Shown piece after piece: positions 47,071-56,581 of a stretch of 64,000 nt of DNA. The position numbers and the translations under genes are program-made. The notes below the pieces were generated by a model, which had not been told where the DNA came from, did no database searches, and worked only from the letters and a program-made list of their open reading frames with translations. This stretch comes from Rhizobium sp. BK650. Its GTDB lineage: Bacteria; Pseudomonadota; Alphaproteobacteria; Rhizobiales; Rhizobiaceae. The stretch spans positions 711,132-775,131 of the forward strand of contig NZ_JACIBK010000002.1 in the NCBI RefSeq assembly GCF_014195325.1, in the 5' to 3' direction. Each line of letters begins with the position of its first letter. The stretch's first letter is position 1.

Positions 47071-47960
47071 GCGCCTCCTGCGAAAGTCTCCGTCGCCTGG
47101 AAATACCAGTCCGGATGGGCCGCGTGAAGACGCTCGGCTGCACGCAGTGCTGCAATAGGCGTCTCGAAGATGCCAAAACAGGTCGCGCCCGAACCCGACA
47201 TACGGGTGAGGAGCGCGCCCTCCGAAGCCAGCATGGCGGAAATCTCGGCGATTTCTGGTACCAAGTCCCGCGCGGGCGGCTCAAGATCGTTGCGTGTCGC
47301 TCGGATGGCCTCCATCCAGTGCAGTGTCCTGGGCAGCGCTAATGGGGGATTGTTTTTTGTGACAAGCCGTCGGAACACTTCGGGCGTGGAAACGCCTTTC
47401 AGAGGGTTGGCGAGGACCATGGCGAAGGAGGGCAGCGTATCGGCCGTCTCGATCTCCTCGCCAATGCCACGCGCGATTAGCGGTACGCTCCTGAGGCACA
47501 TCGGTACATCGGCCCCGAGTTTCAGCGCCAGAGTGGCGATGGTTTCAGCCGGAAGAGTCAGGTTCCACAGACGCACCAACCCGCGCAACGTCGCAGCCGC
47601 ATCGGCGGAGCCTCCGCCGATGCCCGAGGAAACCGGCAGGTTCTTTTCCAGATGGATGTGCACGGGCGGAGCCCCGCCCGCCGCCTCGCGCAGCAGGTCG
47701 CGCGCCTTCAGAACCAGATTGGTGCCGGGCTCGTCGGCCAGCACATCGGCGAACTGGCCTGAAAGTGTAAAATCGTCGGCATCGGCAGGCGCAAAACCCA
47801 GCCGGTCGCCATGGCGTGCAAATGTCACCAGCATTTCGAGCAGATGATAGCCGTCAGGCCTCTGGCCCGTCACATGCAGGGCCAGATTGATTTTTGCGCA
47901 GGCGTCTTCGGTAACGGCGAAATCGCCTATTACGGAAATAAGCATGCCCGTTTCAGGCAT
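47067..47960 (-). CDS. ispE: 4-diphosphocytidyl-2-C-methyl-D-erythritol kinase
   Basis: A 297-residue GHMP kinase of the MEP isoprenoid pathway. The N-terminal CAKINLALHVTGQRPDGYH and the ATP-binding PVSSGIGGGSADAAATL are family marks. It starts 6 bp after the TPR gene. A second ATG at 47945 is possible. The order TPR-ispE-moaB is an operon; a polyprenyl diphosphate synthase that uses the pathway's products lies just upstream. Confidence 0.95.
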   Translation of the reverse strand: MPETGMLISVIGDFAVTEDACAKINLALHVTGQRPDGYHLLEMLVTFARHGDRLGFAPADADDFTLSGQFADVLADEPGTNLVLKARDLLREAAGGAPPVHIHLEKNLPVSSGIGGGSADAAATLRGLVRLWNLTLPAETIATLALKLGADVPMCLRSVPLIARGIGEEIETADTLPSFAMVLANPLKGVSTPEVFRRLVTKNNPPLALPRTLHWMEAIRATRNDLEPPARDLVPEIAEISAMLASEGALLTRMSGSGATCFGIFETPIAALRAAERLHAAHPDWYFQATETFAGGA

Positions 47961-47966
47961 GCGGCC

Positions 47967-49799
47967 TCAGGACTTCTTGTCGACCGGCGGCGGCGTCACC
48001 GGCTGCGGGTCCGGCTGCTTCTTGTCGACGGTCTTGGAGTCGTCGTCCTGCGCAGGTAGGCCGTTGGCGACCTTTTCCTTGATTTTCGGGATCTGGGCTT
48101 CCTCGGGTTCGGAGGCCAGCGCCCGGTTCCACTGATAAACGGCTTCCAGCTTGCGGCCGACGCGCCAGTAGGCATCGCCCAGATGGTCGTTGATTGTCGC
48201 ATCGCCGGCCTTGATCTGCGCCGCACGTTCCAATTCATCGACAGCATCGCTGTAGCGGTTGAGGCGGAAATAGGCCCAGCCGAGCGAATCGATGATGTAG
48301 CCGTCATCGGGGCGCAATTCGACGGCCTTCTTGATCATCTCAAGGCCCTCGTCTAGGTTTCGGTTCATGTCGATCCAGGAATAACCGAGATAGTTCAGAA
48401 CCTGCGGCTGGTCGGGATTAAGGTCGAGCGCCTTGCGGAAGTTCGGCTCTGCCTGATCCCATTTTTTCAGCCTCTCGTAGGCGATGCCGCGCTGAAAGAA
48501 AACGCTCCAGTCCGCGCGGCCCGGCAGAGGCCCGATTATCTCGACAGCCTTGTCGTAGTTGTCAGCCATCGCCTGGTAATCCTTGGCGTCGGAAAGCACG
48601 CTGCCATAGGCGAGGTAGCTTCTAATATCTTTCGGATCGGAAGCGATCAGCGCCTGCAGATGCTTGCGCGCCTCATCCACCTTGCCGCCCTGCGCGAGCG
48701 CCAGCCCGAGCTGTAGTTCGGAGATGCGGCGCATCGGCGAATTCGCTGGCACCTTCTGGTAAAGCGCGATCGCGCGATCCATCTGGTTCTGCTTTTCTGC
48801 GATGCCGCCGAGGAGCACGAGCGTATCGGCGCTGTTCGGATCGAGCGCGTTGGCGGTCTGCAGATAGAGCGAGACGATGTCTTCAGCGCCGTCGCGGTTC
48901 AGCGCGCCGCCGACCGAGAATAGTACACCGGCCGCACCCTCTTCGGCGCTCTTGACCTGCTGTTCCTGCTTTTCACCCTTTTCGATGCTGTCGCGCAGTG
49001 CATTCAGCGGTGCGTAGTTCGGCAGCAGATTGTCCCCGACGGAGACGGCGTCAAGCGCCTTCTGCTTATTGCCCTGCGAGGCTTCCAGGCGGGCGAGCGC
49101 CATGATGGCGCGCACGAAAGTATCAGGCGCAGTCGCGCCGCCTTCCTTGTCCAGCACGGCATCGTTGAGATGCTGGCGGGCCGATTTGACATCACCGTTG
49201 ACGATCGCGATCGCACCGGCATTATAGTTCTGGAAGATGCGAACCCAATCCGGCCCTTTCATCTTCTCGACCATGGTGAGCCCTTCCTTGCCGCGACCGG
49301 CGCCGACACGCGCCCAGGCAAGCAGCAAGTCGTTCATCATACGATCGAGATCGTTCGGCCCGTCATATTTCAGAATCGATTCCGCTGTCTTGAATTCGCC
49401 GCGGCGCATCGCATCCATGCCGCGCACGATCGTGGTGATGCGCTCGACGGTCGGGTCACCCTTCAGGTCATTGGCATATTTCACGCCGTCCTTTATGTCG
49501 CCGTTGAGCAGCAGAGAAATCATCAGGCGCTGGCGGATTTCCGGGTTGCCCGGCTCGATCTGCAAGGCTTTCTTGTAGAGCTCGATCGCGGTCGGATAGT
49601 CGTGGTCTACATCGGCCGTGCGGGCAGCGAGAAACGCGCCCGAGAAGGTGGTAACGCTGTCCGGATCGAAAGTCACGGTCTTGCCGGCATCATCCGCCTT
49701 GGCCGCGTCTTTGGCGTTCACGCCGCCGATCCCGCCGAGCGAAAGCACTGCCGCGACGGCTGCGCTCGAAAGGAGACGGGTGACAAATCTCTGCCGCAT
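47967..49799 (-). CDS. Secreted TPR-repeat protein
   Basis: A 610-residue protein. Residues 1-28 are a signal peptide (MRQRFVTRLLSSAAVAAVLS...VNAKDA). The rest is a long run of tetratricopeptide repeats, e.g. PTAIELYKKALQIEPGNPEIRQRL near 75 and QAEPNFRKALDLNPDQPQVLNYLGYSW near 455. The C-terminal ~30 residues are Pro/Lys/Asp-rich. Likely periplasmic or outer-membrane scaffold protein. The start at 49799 removes an upstream extension that is not signal-like. Confidence 0.88.
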   Translation of the reverse strand: MRQRFVTRLLSSAAVAAVLSLGGIGGVNAKDAAKADDAGKTVTFDPDSVTTFSGAFLAARTADVDHDYPTAIELYKKALQIEPGNPEIRQRLMISLLLNGDIKDGVKYANDLKGDPTVERITTIVRGMDAMRRGEFKTAESILKYDGPNDLDRMMNDLLLAWARVGAGRGKEGLTMVEKMKGPDWVRIFQNYNAGAIAIVNGDVKSARQHLNDAVLDKEGGATAPDTFVRAIMALARLEASQGNKQKALDAVSVGDNLLPNYAPLNALRDSIEKGEKQEQQVKSAEEGAAGVLFSVGGALNRDGAEDIVSLYLQTANALDPNSADTLVLLGGIAEKQNQMDRAIALYQKVPANSPMRRISELQLGLALAQGGKVDEARKHLQALIASDPKDIRSYLAYGSVLSDAKDYQAMADNYDKAVEIIGPLPGRADWSVFFQRGIAYERLKKWDQAEPNFRKALDLNPDQPQVLNYLGYSWIDMNRNLDEGLEMIKKAVELRPDDGYIIDSLGWAYFRLNRYSDAVDELERAAQIKAGDATINDHLGDAYWRVGRKLEAVYQWNRALASEPEEAQIPKIKEKVANGLPAQDDDSKTVDKKQPDPQPVTPPPVDKKS

Positions 49800-49998
49800 T
49801 AGAAAACCTTTCTTCAGGGACGGCCGACTCAACGCGCCGACCGCAAAATCAGTTGCAAACACTGATTCACAACAGGATGGCTTTTTTGAAGCGGCCCTGC
49901 AAGAAATTCAGCCCACGTTCAAGGACGTTTGATGAAAGCGCCGCGCCAAAGCGTACGGCGGCCCTGCGGCAAAGTCATGCTTCTCGTCGAGGCACACT

Positions 49999-51015
49999 TC
50001 AGTTCACGCGCTCGATGCAGAAGTCGATGACTTCTATCAAGGCCGATTTCCAGGGGCTGTCCGGCAGGGGTGCCAGCGCATCCCGCGCGATCGTGCCGTA
50101 ATGCACGGCCCGCTGGATGGTGTCGTTGAGCGTTCCGTATTTGGTGATCAGGCCGAGCGCCTTTTCCAGATTGGCATCGCTGCTGTTGCCACCTTCGATC
50201 GCATCGCGCCAGAAAGCGCGCTCGTCCTGCGTGCCGCGGCGATATGCGAGGATGACCGGAAGGGTGATCTTGCCTTCGCGGAAATCGTCGCCGATATTTT
50301 TGCCGAGATCGGCAGCCTTGCCGCCGTAATCCAGCGCGTCATCTACCAGCTGGAACGCGAGGCCGAGATTCATGCCGTAGGATTTCAGTGCATTGCGGTT
50401 GGACTTGTTGGTCTCGGCTACGATCGGGCCGACTTCGGCAGCAGCTGCAAAGAGTGCTGCCGTCTTGGCGCGGATGACCGAGAGATAGTCATCCTCGGTC
50501 GTTTCCATGTTCTTTGCGACGGAAAGCTGCAGCACTTCGCCCTCGGCGATCACGCAGGCGGCAGAGGAAAGCACATCGAGCGCTTCCAGCGACCCCACTT
50601 CCACCATCATGCGGAAGGCCTGGCCGAGCAGGAAGTCGCCGACAAGGACGCTCGCCTGATTGCCCCAGATCGTGCGCGCGGTCGATTTACCACGGCGCAG
50701 GTCGCTTTCATCCACCACGTCGTCATGCAGCAGCGTCGCGGTGTGCATGAACTCGACTGATGTCGCGAGCTTGATGTGATTCTCGCCCCTGTAGCCGAAA
50801 AGCGAGGCTGCAGCGAGCGTCAGCATCGGCCGCAGGCGCTTGCCGCCAGAGGAGATGAGATGGTTCGCCACCTCCGGAATCATCTGGACATCGGAGCCGG
50901 CCTTGGAAAGGATGAGCTGGTTCACCCGCTCCATGTCAGCCTTGGTGAGGTCCACCAGCGGCTTGATGGAAGCCAGTTTGTTTTTGTTTTCTTCAAGCGG
51001 TATGACCACGCCCAA
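49999..51015 (-). CDS. ispB: Octaprenyl/polyprenyl diphosphate synthase
   Basis: A 338-residue enzyme building the long isoprenoid tail of ubiquinone. Both Asp-rich motifs are present: HDDVVDES (98-102) and VDDALDYGG in the C-terminal half. GGKRLRP near residue 57 binds diphosphate. The start is a TTG at 51015, chosen because AGGAG lies 9 nt upstream; the frame continues upstream but not in family style. It is divergent from the DUF2007 gene. Confidence 0.93.
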   Translation of the reverse strand: MGVVIPLEENKNKLASIKPLVDLTKADMERVNQLILSKAGSDVQMIPEVANHLISSGGKRLRPMLTLAAASLFGYRGENHIKLATSVEFMHTATLLHDDVVDESDLRRGKSTARTIWGNQASVLVGDFLLGQAFRMMVEVGSLEALDVLSSAACVIAEGEVLQLSVAKNMETTEDDYLSVIRAKTAALFAAAAEVGPIVAETNKSNRNALKSYGMNLGLAFQLVDDALDYGGKAADLGKNIGDDFREGKITLPVILAYRRGTQDERAFWRDAIEGGNSSDANLEKALGLITKYGTLNDTIQRAVHYGTIARDALAPLPDSPWKSALIEVIDFCIERVN

Positions 51016-51124
51016 CGACCCGGACTCCTGTTCATTCGTTGCCTTTGACAATAGAAAGGGGCGATGGAGGCGGCAAGGGGTGAATTGTCGCTGCCAGCAA
51101 ATTCGGAAGGGAAAATAACGGCAA

Positions 51125-51352
51125 ATGCATGAGCTTATCCGCGCAAACGATCCCGTTCTGCTCTCTTTTGCCGAGAGCCTCATGAAGGATGCGGGAATTG
51201 CGTGCTTCATTGCCGATCAGGGCATGAGCGTGGTCGAAGGATCGCTCGGCATGCTGCCGCGCCGTCTCTTGGTTGACGAGGCGATGGCCGATCAGGCCCG
51301 GCGCATCCTGACCGATGCGGGTCTCGGCGGCGAATTGCGCGAGCGGAAGTGA
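51125..51352 (+). CDS. DUF2007 domain protein
   Basis: A 75-residue soluble protein of the DUF2007 family (MHELIRANDPVLLSFAESLMKDAGI... PRRLLVDEAMADQARRIL), a small ferredoxin-like fold linked in some bacteria to PII signalling. The methyltransferase gene starts 4 bp after it, so they form an operon. Confidence 0.85.
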   Translation: MHELIRANDPVLLSFAESLMKDAGIACFIADQGMSVVEGSLGMLPRRLLVDEAMADQARRILTDAGLGGELRERK

Positions 51353-51356
51353 ACAG

Positions 51357-52133
51357 ATGACGCAGGCGGTGACCGACACCATAGACGCCTTTCATCGCGG
51401 CCTTTTCCATATCGTCCAGCCGAAGGGCAGGGGCCATCGCGCTGGCATGGACGCCATGCTGCTCGCCGCTCTCGTTGCCGATGATCGCCCGATCAAGGTG
51501 GCCGATCTCGGTGCCGGAGCCGGTGCAGCCGGCCTTGCCGTCGCCTCGCGCCTTGCGAAGGCCTCTGTTGTGCTTTTCGAGCGATCGGCGGAGATGGCCG
51601 ACTACGCCCGCCGCAGCATCGAACTGCCTGACAACGCCCATATGGCGGGCCGCGTCTCGGTCGTTGAGGCCGATGTCACGCTGACGGCCAAGGCGCGAAA
51701 CGACGCAGGTCTCATCGACGAAAGCTTCGATCACGTTATTATGAACCCGCCGTTCAACGATGCCGGCGACCGCAGGACGCCGGATGCGCTGAAGGCGGAA
51801 GCACATGCCATGACGGACGGCCTGTTCGAAAGCTGGGTCCGCACAGCCGGGGCCATCATGATACCGGGCGGACAACTGTCGCTGATCGCAAGGCCGCAAT
51901 CTATCGCCGAGATCATCGACGCCTGCGGCAAACGCTTCGGCGGCATAGAGATCACTGCCATTCATCCGCGTAAAGGGGAAAACGCCGTCCGCATCCTGGT
52001 GACGGCGATCAAGGGTTCACGGGCACGGCTTTCGCTGCGTGCTCCGCTCATCATGCACGAAGAGGGGAGCCACAAGTTCTCCCCTCTCGTCGATGATTTC
52101 AACAATGGCCGCGCCGCCTATGGCAGGCTTTAA
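51357..52133 (+). CDS. tRNA1(Val)-type adenine N6-methyltransferase
   Basis: A 258-residue SAM-dependent methyltransferase. The SAM-binding site is VADLGAGAGAAGLAVA near 48-63 and the catalytic NPPF motif (MNPPFND near residue 127) is the N6-adenine type, as in TrmN6/YfiC. The target (tRNA1Val A37) is inferred from family. It begins at 51357; the frame upstream overlaps DUF2007. Converges with mntH. Confidence 0.88.
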   Translation: MTQAVTDTIDAFHRGLFHIVQPKGRGHRAGMDAMLLAALVADDRPIKVADLGAGAGAAGLAVASRLAKASVVLFERSAEMADYARRSIELPDNAHMAGRVSVVEADVTLTAKARNDAGLIDESFDHVIMNPPFNDAGDRRTPDALKAEAHAMTDGLFESWVRTAGAIMIPGGQLSLIARPQSIAEIIDACGKRFGGIEITAIHPRKGENAVRILVTAIKGSRARLSLRAPLIMHEEGSHKFSPLVDDFNNGRAAYGRL

Positions 52134-52147
52134 ATCAGCGCCGGAAA

Positions 52148-53491
52148 CTAGCCGCCGGTCACGAAGTCCAGGAGCAGCTTGACGTTCAGGCCGGCGATCA
52201 CGACAGCGATCACGTAGGCGACGGCGCTCAACCACTTCGGCGCCACTAGCTCGCCCATCTTCGCCTTGCTGGCCGTGAACATGACGAGCGGAAAGACGGC
52301 GAAGGAAAGCTGCAGGCTGAGCACCACCTGGGTCAGGATCAGCAGTTCAGCGGTGCCCTGGTCGCCGTACCAGATCGTCACGAAAGCCGCGGGAACGATC
52401 GCGATGGCGCGGGTGATCATCCGGCGGACCCAAGGTTTCAGGCGGATTTTCAGGAAGCCTTCCATGACGATCTGCCCGGCAAGCGTGGCGGTGACCGTCG
52501 AATTCAGGCCGCAGCAGAGCAGCGCGATGCCGAAGAGCGTCGGCGCAATCGCAAGGCCGAGCAGCGGAGACAGCAGTGAATGCGCTTCCCCAAGTTCCAC
52601 CACATCCGTCTTGCCGTTGGCATTGAAGGCCGCCGCGGCAAGGATCAGGATCGAGGCGTTGATCAACAGCGCGAAACAAAGTGCAACAGTGGAATCGATG
52701 GTGGCAAAGGTCAGCGCTTCCTTCTTCTCCGGCACGGTATGGCCATAGGCGCGTGTCTGAACGATGCCGGAATGAAGGTAGAGATTGTGCGGCATCACGG
52801 TAGCGCCCAGGATGCCAAGCGCCAGATAGAGCATTTGCGGATTGGTAACGACCTCGGTCGTGGGCAGGAAGCCCCTGATGACGGCGCCCCATTGCGGATC
52901 GGCGAGAAAGATCTGAATCGCAAAGCAGAGCGCGATGACGCCGAGCAGGGTGATGATGAAGGCCTCGATCCAGCGGAAGCCGAGCCTCTGGAGGAGAAGA
53001 ATGAGGAATACGTCCAGCGCCGTGATGAGTACGCCGAGCTCAAGCGGAATACCAAAGAGCAGGTTGAGGCCGATCGCTGTGCCGATCACTTCGGCAATAT
53101 CGGTGGCGATGATGGCAATTTCCGCAAAGGCCCAGAGCGGCACCGCAACATAGACCGGATAGGCATCGCGACAGGCTTGTGCCAGATCACGGCCGGAACC
53201 GATCGCAAGACGCGCGCAGAGCGATTGCAGCACGATTGCCATCAAGTTGGAAAGCAGGGCCACCGTCAGCAGGGCATAGCCGAACTTCGATCCGCCTGCG
53301 AGCGAGGTCGCCCAGTTGCCAGGGTCCATGTAGCCGACCGCAACCATGTAGCCGGGGCCGAGGAAGGCTGCCGCACGGCGCCACGCGGAACTGTGCCGCC
53401 CGGTGCCAACCGTACGGTAGACGTCGGAGAGCGAAGCTTCCTCACGTTCGGTCCGCCAGCCGCCCTTTGCATTCGGATTTACGATGTCCAT
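52148..53491 (-). CDS. mntH: Nramp family Mn2+/Fe2+ transporter MntH
   Basis: A 447-residue inner-membrane proton-coupled divalent metal importer with about eleven helices. The metal-site motifs DPGNW near residue 56 and [10 protein letters not shown] near residue 230 are intact. AGGTAAAT is right before the ATG. A palindromic site at 53535-53555 overlaps the likely promoter and suggests control by a Fur/Mur-type regulator. Confidence 0.95.
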   Translation of the reverse strand: MDIVNPNAKGGWRTEREEASLSDVYRTVGTGRHSSAWRRAAAFLGPGYMVAVGYMDPGNWATSLAGGSKFGYALLTVALLSNLMAIVLQSLCARLAIGSGRDLAQACRDAYPVYVAVPLWAFAEIAIIATDIAEVIGTAIGLNLLFGIPLELGVLITALDVFLILLLQRLGFRWIEAFIITLLGVIALCFAIQIFLADPQWGAVIRGFLPTTEVVTNPQMLYLALGILGATVMPHNLYLHSGIVQTRAYGHTVPEKKEALTFATIDSTVALCFALLINASILILAAAAFNANGKTDVVELGEAHSLLSPLLGLAIAPTLFGIALLCCGLNSTVTATLAGQIVMEGFLKIRLKPWVRRMITRAIAIVPAAFVTIWYGDQGTAELLILTQVVLSLQLSFAVFPLVMFTASKAKMGELVAPKWLSAVAYVIAVVIAGLNVKLLLDFVTGG

Positions 53492-53534
53492 GCCATATTT
53501 ACCTGCTTAGCCATGCCGGCACTATGCCTGATTG

Positions 53535-53555
53535 GAATGATAATGCAAGTCATTC
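53535..53555 (-). promoter_or_regulatory. Fur/Mur-like operator before mntH
   Basis: GAATGA, nine bases, TCATTC: a perfect 6-bp inverted repeat with the AT-rich TGATAATGCAAGTCATT core of Fur-type sites. It lies 44 bp before mntH. In rhizobia the Fur homologue Mur controls manganese uptake genes, so Mur is the likely protein. Confidence 0.5.
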
Positions 53556-53683
53556 GCAACAAGAAAATGCTGCCTGTCCTTTTCGGAACGCAGCCATTGC
53601 GTTTGCCGTTCCAGCGCATACATGCAATGCCCTTGTAATGTGCATATGCATGCTGGCGCCGCCGATCATGTAAAGGAAGAGAA

Positions 53684-54544
53684 ATGGCCGGATTTTTGAG
53701 AAAGCTGATGCCGAAGCGGTTTCGTAACGATGGGATCGTCATCCCCGTCGTCAGGCTGCAGGGCGCAATCATCAGTGGTGGCGGCCAGTTCCGCCCGACC
53801 CTCAATCTCGCCAATGTCGCGCCGGTTTTGGAGAAGGCGTTCGCCGTGAAGGACACGCCGGCAGTTGCGATCTCCATCAATTCGCCGGGCGGCTCGCCCG
53901 TCCAGTCCCGTCTCATCTTCACGCGCATCCGCGAGCTTGCGCGCGAAAAGCAGAAGAAGGTGCTGGTCTTCGTGGAAGATGTGGCGGCCTCCGGCGGCTA
54001 TATGATTGCGCTCGCCGGTGATGAGATCATCGCCGACCCGACTTCCATCGTCGGCTCGATCGGTGTCGTCTCGGGCGGCTTCGGCTTTCCGGAACTATTG
54101 AAGAAGATCGGCGTCGAGCGTCGTGTCTATACGGCTGGCGAAAACAAGGTGATCCTCGACCCCTTCCAGCCTGAGAAGGAAAAGGACATCGAATATCTGA
54201 AGAGCCTGCAGCTCGAGATCCACCAGGTCTTCATCTCGATGGTGCGCGAGCGCCGCGCCGGCAAACTGACGGATGATGCAACAGTTTTCTCCGGCCTCTT
54301 CTGGAGCGGCACGCGCGGCCTGGAGCTCGGCCTCGTCGATGGGCTCGGCGACATGCGCCAGGAGCTGAAAAAACGCTATGGTCAGAAGACGAAGCTGCAG
54401 CTCATCACCGCTGCCCGCGGTCTGTTTGGCCGCCGTATTCCCGGTGTCTCGCCCGTCTCGCTCGAAGGTGCGGCATCCGGCCTTGCATCAGGACTTGTCG
54501 AAGCGGCGGAGGAAAGAGCATTGTGGAGCCGCTACGGGCTTTGA
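53684..54544 (+). CDS. S49 family peptidase (SppA/SohB-like)
   Basis: A 286-residue peptidase. The Ser nucleophile is S103 in VAASGGYMIALA, and the general-base Lys is K155 in AGENKVILDPFQP. The ISINSPGG strand near 64-71 is the oxyanion part. No signal peptide or membrane helix is visible, unlike classical SppA. A small membrane protein gene follows 18 bp later. Confidence 0.9.
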   Translation: MAGFLRKLMPKRFRNDGIVIPVVRLQGAIISGGGQFRPTLNLANVAPVLEKAFAVKDTPAVAISINSPGGSPVQSRLIFTRIRELAREKQKKVLVFVEDVAASGGYMIALAGDEIIADPTSIVGSIGVVSGGFGFPELLKKIGVERRVYTAGENKVILDPFQPEKEKDIEYLKSLQLEIHQVFISMVRERRAGKLTDDATVFSGLFWSGTRGLELGLVDGLGDMRQELKKRYGQKTKLQLITAARGLFGRRIPGVSPVSLEGAASGLASGLVEAAEERALWSRYGL

Positions 54545-54562
54545 CGGGAGAGACGAGGGGGC

Positions 54563-54754
54563 ATGGCACAGCTTATCACGTTATTGATCATCGTCTGCGC
54601 GGGCTGGTGGCTCTATCGCCGCTTCGTCTCCGATGCGCAGAAGCTTGCCGAGCGCTCTCGTCGCGCCCAGAAGGAGCGCCAGACGGGCGCGATCGGCACG
54701 CTGGTAAAGGATCCTGTAACCGGGGAATATCGTCTCAAGCGGGAAGACGAATAG
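54563..54754 (+). CDS. Small single-helix membrane protein
   Basis: A 63-residue protein. A hydrophobic N-terminal helix (about 3-19) is followed by a basic segment RSRRAQKERQ and a conserved-looking VKDPVTGEYRLKRED end. No named family. With GAGAGACGAGGGG ahead of its ATG and an 18-bp gap after the S49 peptidase, it may act as that enzyme's membrane anchor or partner. Confidence 0.7.
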   Translation: MAQLITLLIIVCAGWWLYRRFVSDAQKLAERSRRAQKERQTGAIGTLVKDPVTGEYRLKREDE

Positions 54755-54777
54755 AAGCTTCCTTGGAAAAAGGCATG

Positions 54778-54805
54778 ATGATATACATGAGAAAACGTAT
54801 ATCAT
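54778..54805. promoter_or_regulatory. vapBC autoregulatory operator
   Basis: ATGATATAC at 54778-54786 and GTATATCAT at 54797-54805 form a perfect 9-bp inverted repeat with a 10-bp spacer, 9 bp before vapB. Toxin-antitoxin operons are typically autorepressed at such a site. Confidence 0.65.
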
Positions 54806-54814
54806 GAGGTGGCC

Positions 54815-55045
54815 ATGCAAGTCGCAAAATGGGGAAATAGCCTGGCGGTTCGTATCCCTGCAAAAGTTGTCGACGCTCTGGGGCTAAAGGAAGGCGACGA
54901 TGTCGTCGTACGGATCACCGAGGACAAAGCCTTCGAAATAAAGAGGGACGATAGCCGTGAAAGGGCGCTGGAAAGTATTAGACGCTTTAGGCGCAAGCTG
55001 CCGTCGGACTGGAAGTTTGATCGCGACGAAGCAAACGCTCGCTGA
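54815..55045 (+). CDS. vapB: VapB antitoxin, AbrB/MazE fold
   Basis: A 76-residue protein: an AbrB/MazE swapped-hairpin DNA-binding domain (MQVAKWGNSLAVRIPAKVVD, KEGDDVVV) with a charged C-terminal tail that should block the toxin. The ATG at 54815 has GAGG 5 nt upstream; a GTG two codons earlier is an alternative. Its TGA overlaps the vapC ATG (TGATG). Confidence 0.9.
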   Translation: MQVAKWGNSLAVRIPAKVVDALGLKEGDDVVVRITEDKAFEIKRDDSRERALESIRRFRRKLPSDWKFDRDEANAR

Positions 55046-55437
55046 TGCCCTTTATAGACACAAACGTCGTAATCTATGCGTTCAGCGATGATGCTCGGTC
55101 GGATAAGGCGCAAGCATTGCTTGCCGCTTCACCGGTCGTCAGTGCTCAGGTACTGAACGAGTTTGCCAATATCGGCCGCAAGAAGCTGGCTATGTCATGG
55201 CCCGAAATTCGGGAGGCAATGGGAAGCATCCTGATATTGGCGTCAGCAGTTGTGGCGCTTGATGAGGATCTCACGATCGCCGCGCTCGATCTCGCCGACC
55301 GTTATCGCTTTTCATTCTATGACGCCCTGATTGTTGCTGCCGCTCTCAGAGCCGGTTGCGACCAACTCTATTCCGAAGACATGCAGGCGGGATTGATTGT
55401 CGAAAAGCAACTGACGATCGTCAATCCGTTTCTGTAG
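55045..55437 (+). CDS. vapC: VapC toxin, PIN-domain ribonuclease
   Basis: A 130-residue PIN-domain nuclease. The acidic site residues D5 (FIDTNVVIYAF), E39 (LNEF), D93 (FYDALIV) and E111/D112 (YSEDMQ) are all present, so the toxin should be active. It is translationally coupled to vapB. The module stands between the S49 peptidase pair and glyQ. Confidence 0.92.
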   Translation: MPFIDTNVVIYAFSDDARSDKAQALLAASPVVSAQVLNEFANIGRKKLAMSWPEIREAMGSILILASAVVALDEDLTIAALDLADRYRFSFYDALIVAAALRAGCDQLYSEDMQAGLIVEKQLTIVNPFL

Positions 55438-55521
55438 CGTACTCGGACGGCGAGGCCCTTGACCCCTGCGGCGCTGCGTGGCACCTGTCGCGCTCATATT
55501 TCAAGCAACCGGTACCGTTCC

Positions 55522-56481
55522 ATGTCTGCTGCCATTCCCGATCACATGAACCCCAAGCGCTCCTTCCAGGCGCTGATCCTGACCCTGCATAATTACTGGG
55601 CGGATAAGGGTTGCGCGGTTCTGCAGCCCTATGACATGGAAGTCGGCGCTGGCACCTTCCACCCGGCCACTACTCTGCGCGCGCTTGGCCCGAAGCCGTG
55701 GAAGGCAGCCTATGTTCAGCCGTCCCGTCGTCCGTCCGACGGCCGTTACGGCGAAAATCCGAACCGTCTGCAGCATTATTATCAGTACCAGGTCATCCTG
55801 AAGCCGAACCCGCCGAACCTGCAGGAGCTCTATCTCGGCTCGCTCGCAGCCATCGGCCTTGACCCACTGCTGCACGATATTCGCTTCGTCGAGGATGACT
55901 GGGAAAGCCCGACGCTCGGCGCCTGGGGCCTTGGCTGGGAATGCTGGTGCGACGGCATGGAAGTCTCGCAGTTCACCTATTTCCAGCAGGTCTGCGGCAT
56001 CGAATGCTCGCCAGTTGCCGGTGAACTGACCTATGGTCTGGAGCGCCTCGCCATGTATGTCCAGGGCGTCGACAATGTCTACGACCTGAACTTCAATGGC
56101 CGCGAGGGCGACGAGAAGATCAGCTATGGCGATGTCTTCCTGCAGGCCGAGCAGGAATATTCCCGCCACAATTTCGAATTCGCCAATACCGAGATGCTGC
56201 ATCGCCATTTCATCGATGCGGAGAAGGAATGCCAGGCGCTGCTCGCCGCCGGCGCGCCTGGCGACAACGCCAACCAGCGCCTGCACAAATGCGTCTTCCC
56301 AGCCTACGACCAGTGCATCAAGGCCAGTCACGTCTTCAATCTGCTCGACGCCCGCGGCGTGATCTCCGTCACCGAGCGCCAGAGCTATATCCTGCGCGTG
56401 CGCACGCTTGCCAAGGCCTGCGGCGAAGCATTCCTGCTGACGGATGCGGGTGGTTTTGATCTGGTAAACGCCGCCGCCTGA
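55522..56481 (+). CDS. glyQ: Glycyl-tRNA synthetase alpha subunit
   Basis: A 319-residue class II synthetase subunit, the catalytic half of the alpha2beta2 enzyme. [32 protein letters not shown], the [19 protein letters not shown] motif 2 and [10 protein letters not shown] motif 3 are all there. ATG at 55522 was chosen; MNPKRSF at 55546 is an alternative. glyS, its usual neighbour, is not in the following 8 kb: lemA, aroA and DUF2207 come next. Confidence 0.96.
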   Translation: MSAAIPDHMNPKRSFQALILTLHNYWADKGCAVLQPYDMEVGAGTFHPATTLRALGPKPWKAAYVQPSRRPSDGRYGENPNRLQHYYQYQVILKPNPPNLQELYLGSLAAIGLDPLLHDIRFVEDDWESPTLGAWGLGWECWCDGMEVSQFTYFQQVCGIECSPVAGELTYGLERLAMYVQGVDNVYDLNFNGREGDEKISYGDVFLQAEQEYSRHNFEFANTEMLHRHFIDAEKECQALLAAGAPGDNANQRLHKCVFPAYDQCIKASHVFNLLDARGVISVTERQSYILRVRTLAKACGEAFLLTDAGGFDLVNAAA

Positions 56482-56581
56482 TCCTGCTGCGGCGCGATGA
56501 AAGATCGCGTCACCTCCTGTTTGACGATATCTGCGAAACCTGCGTAGTCTCCCGGCACATTGGCTTTTCGGGGGATTCGCG

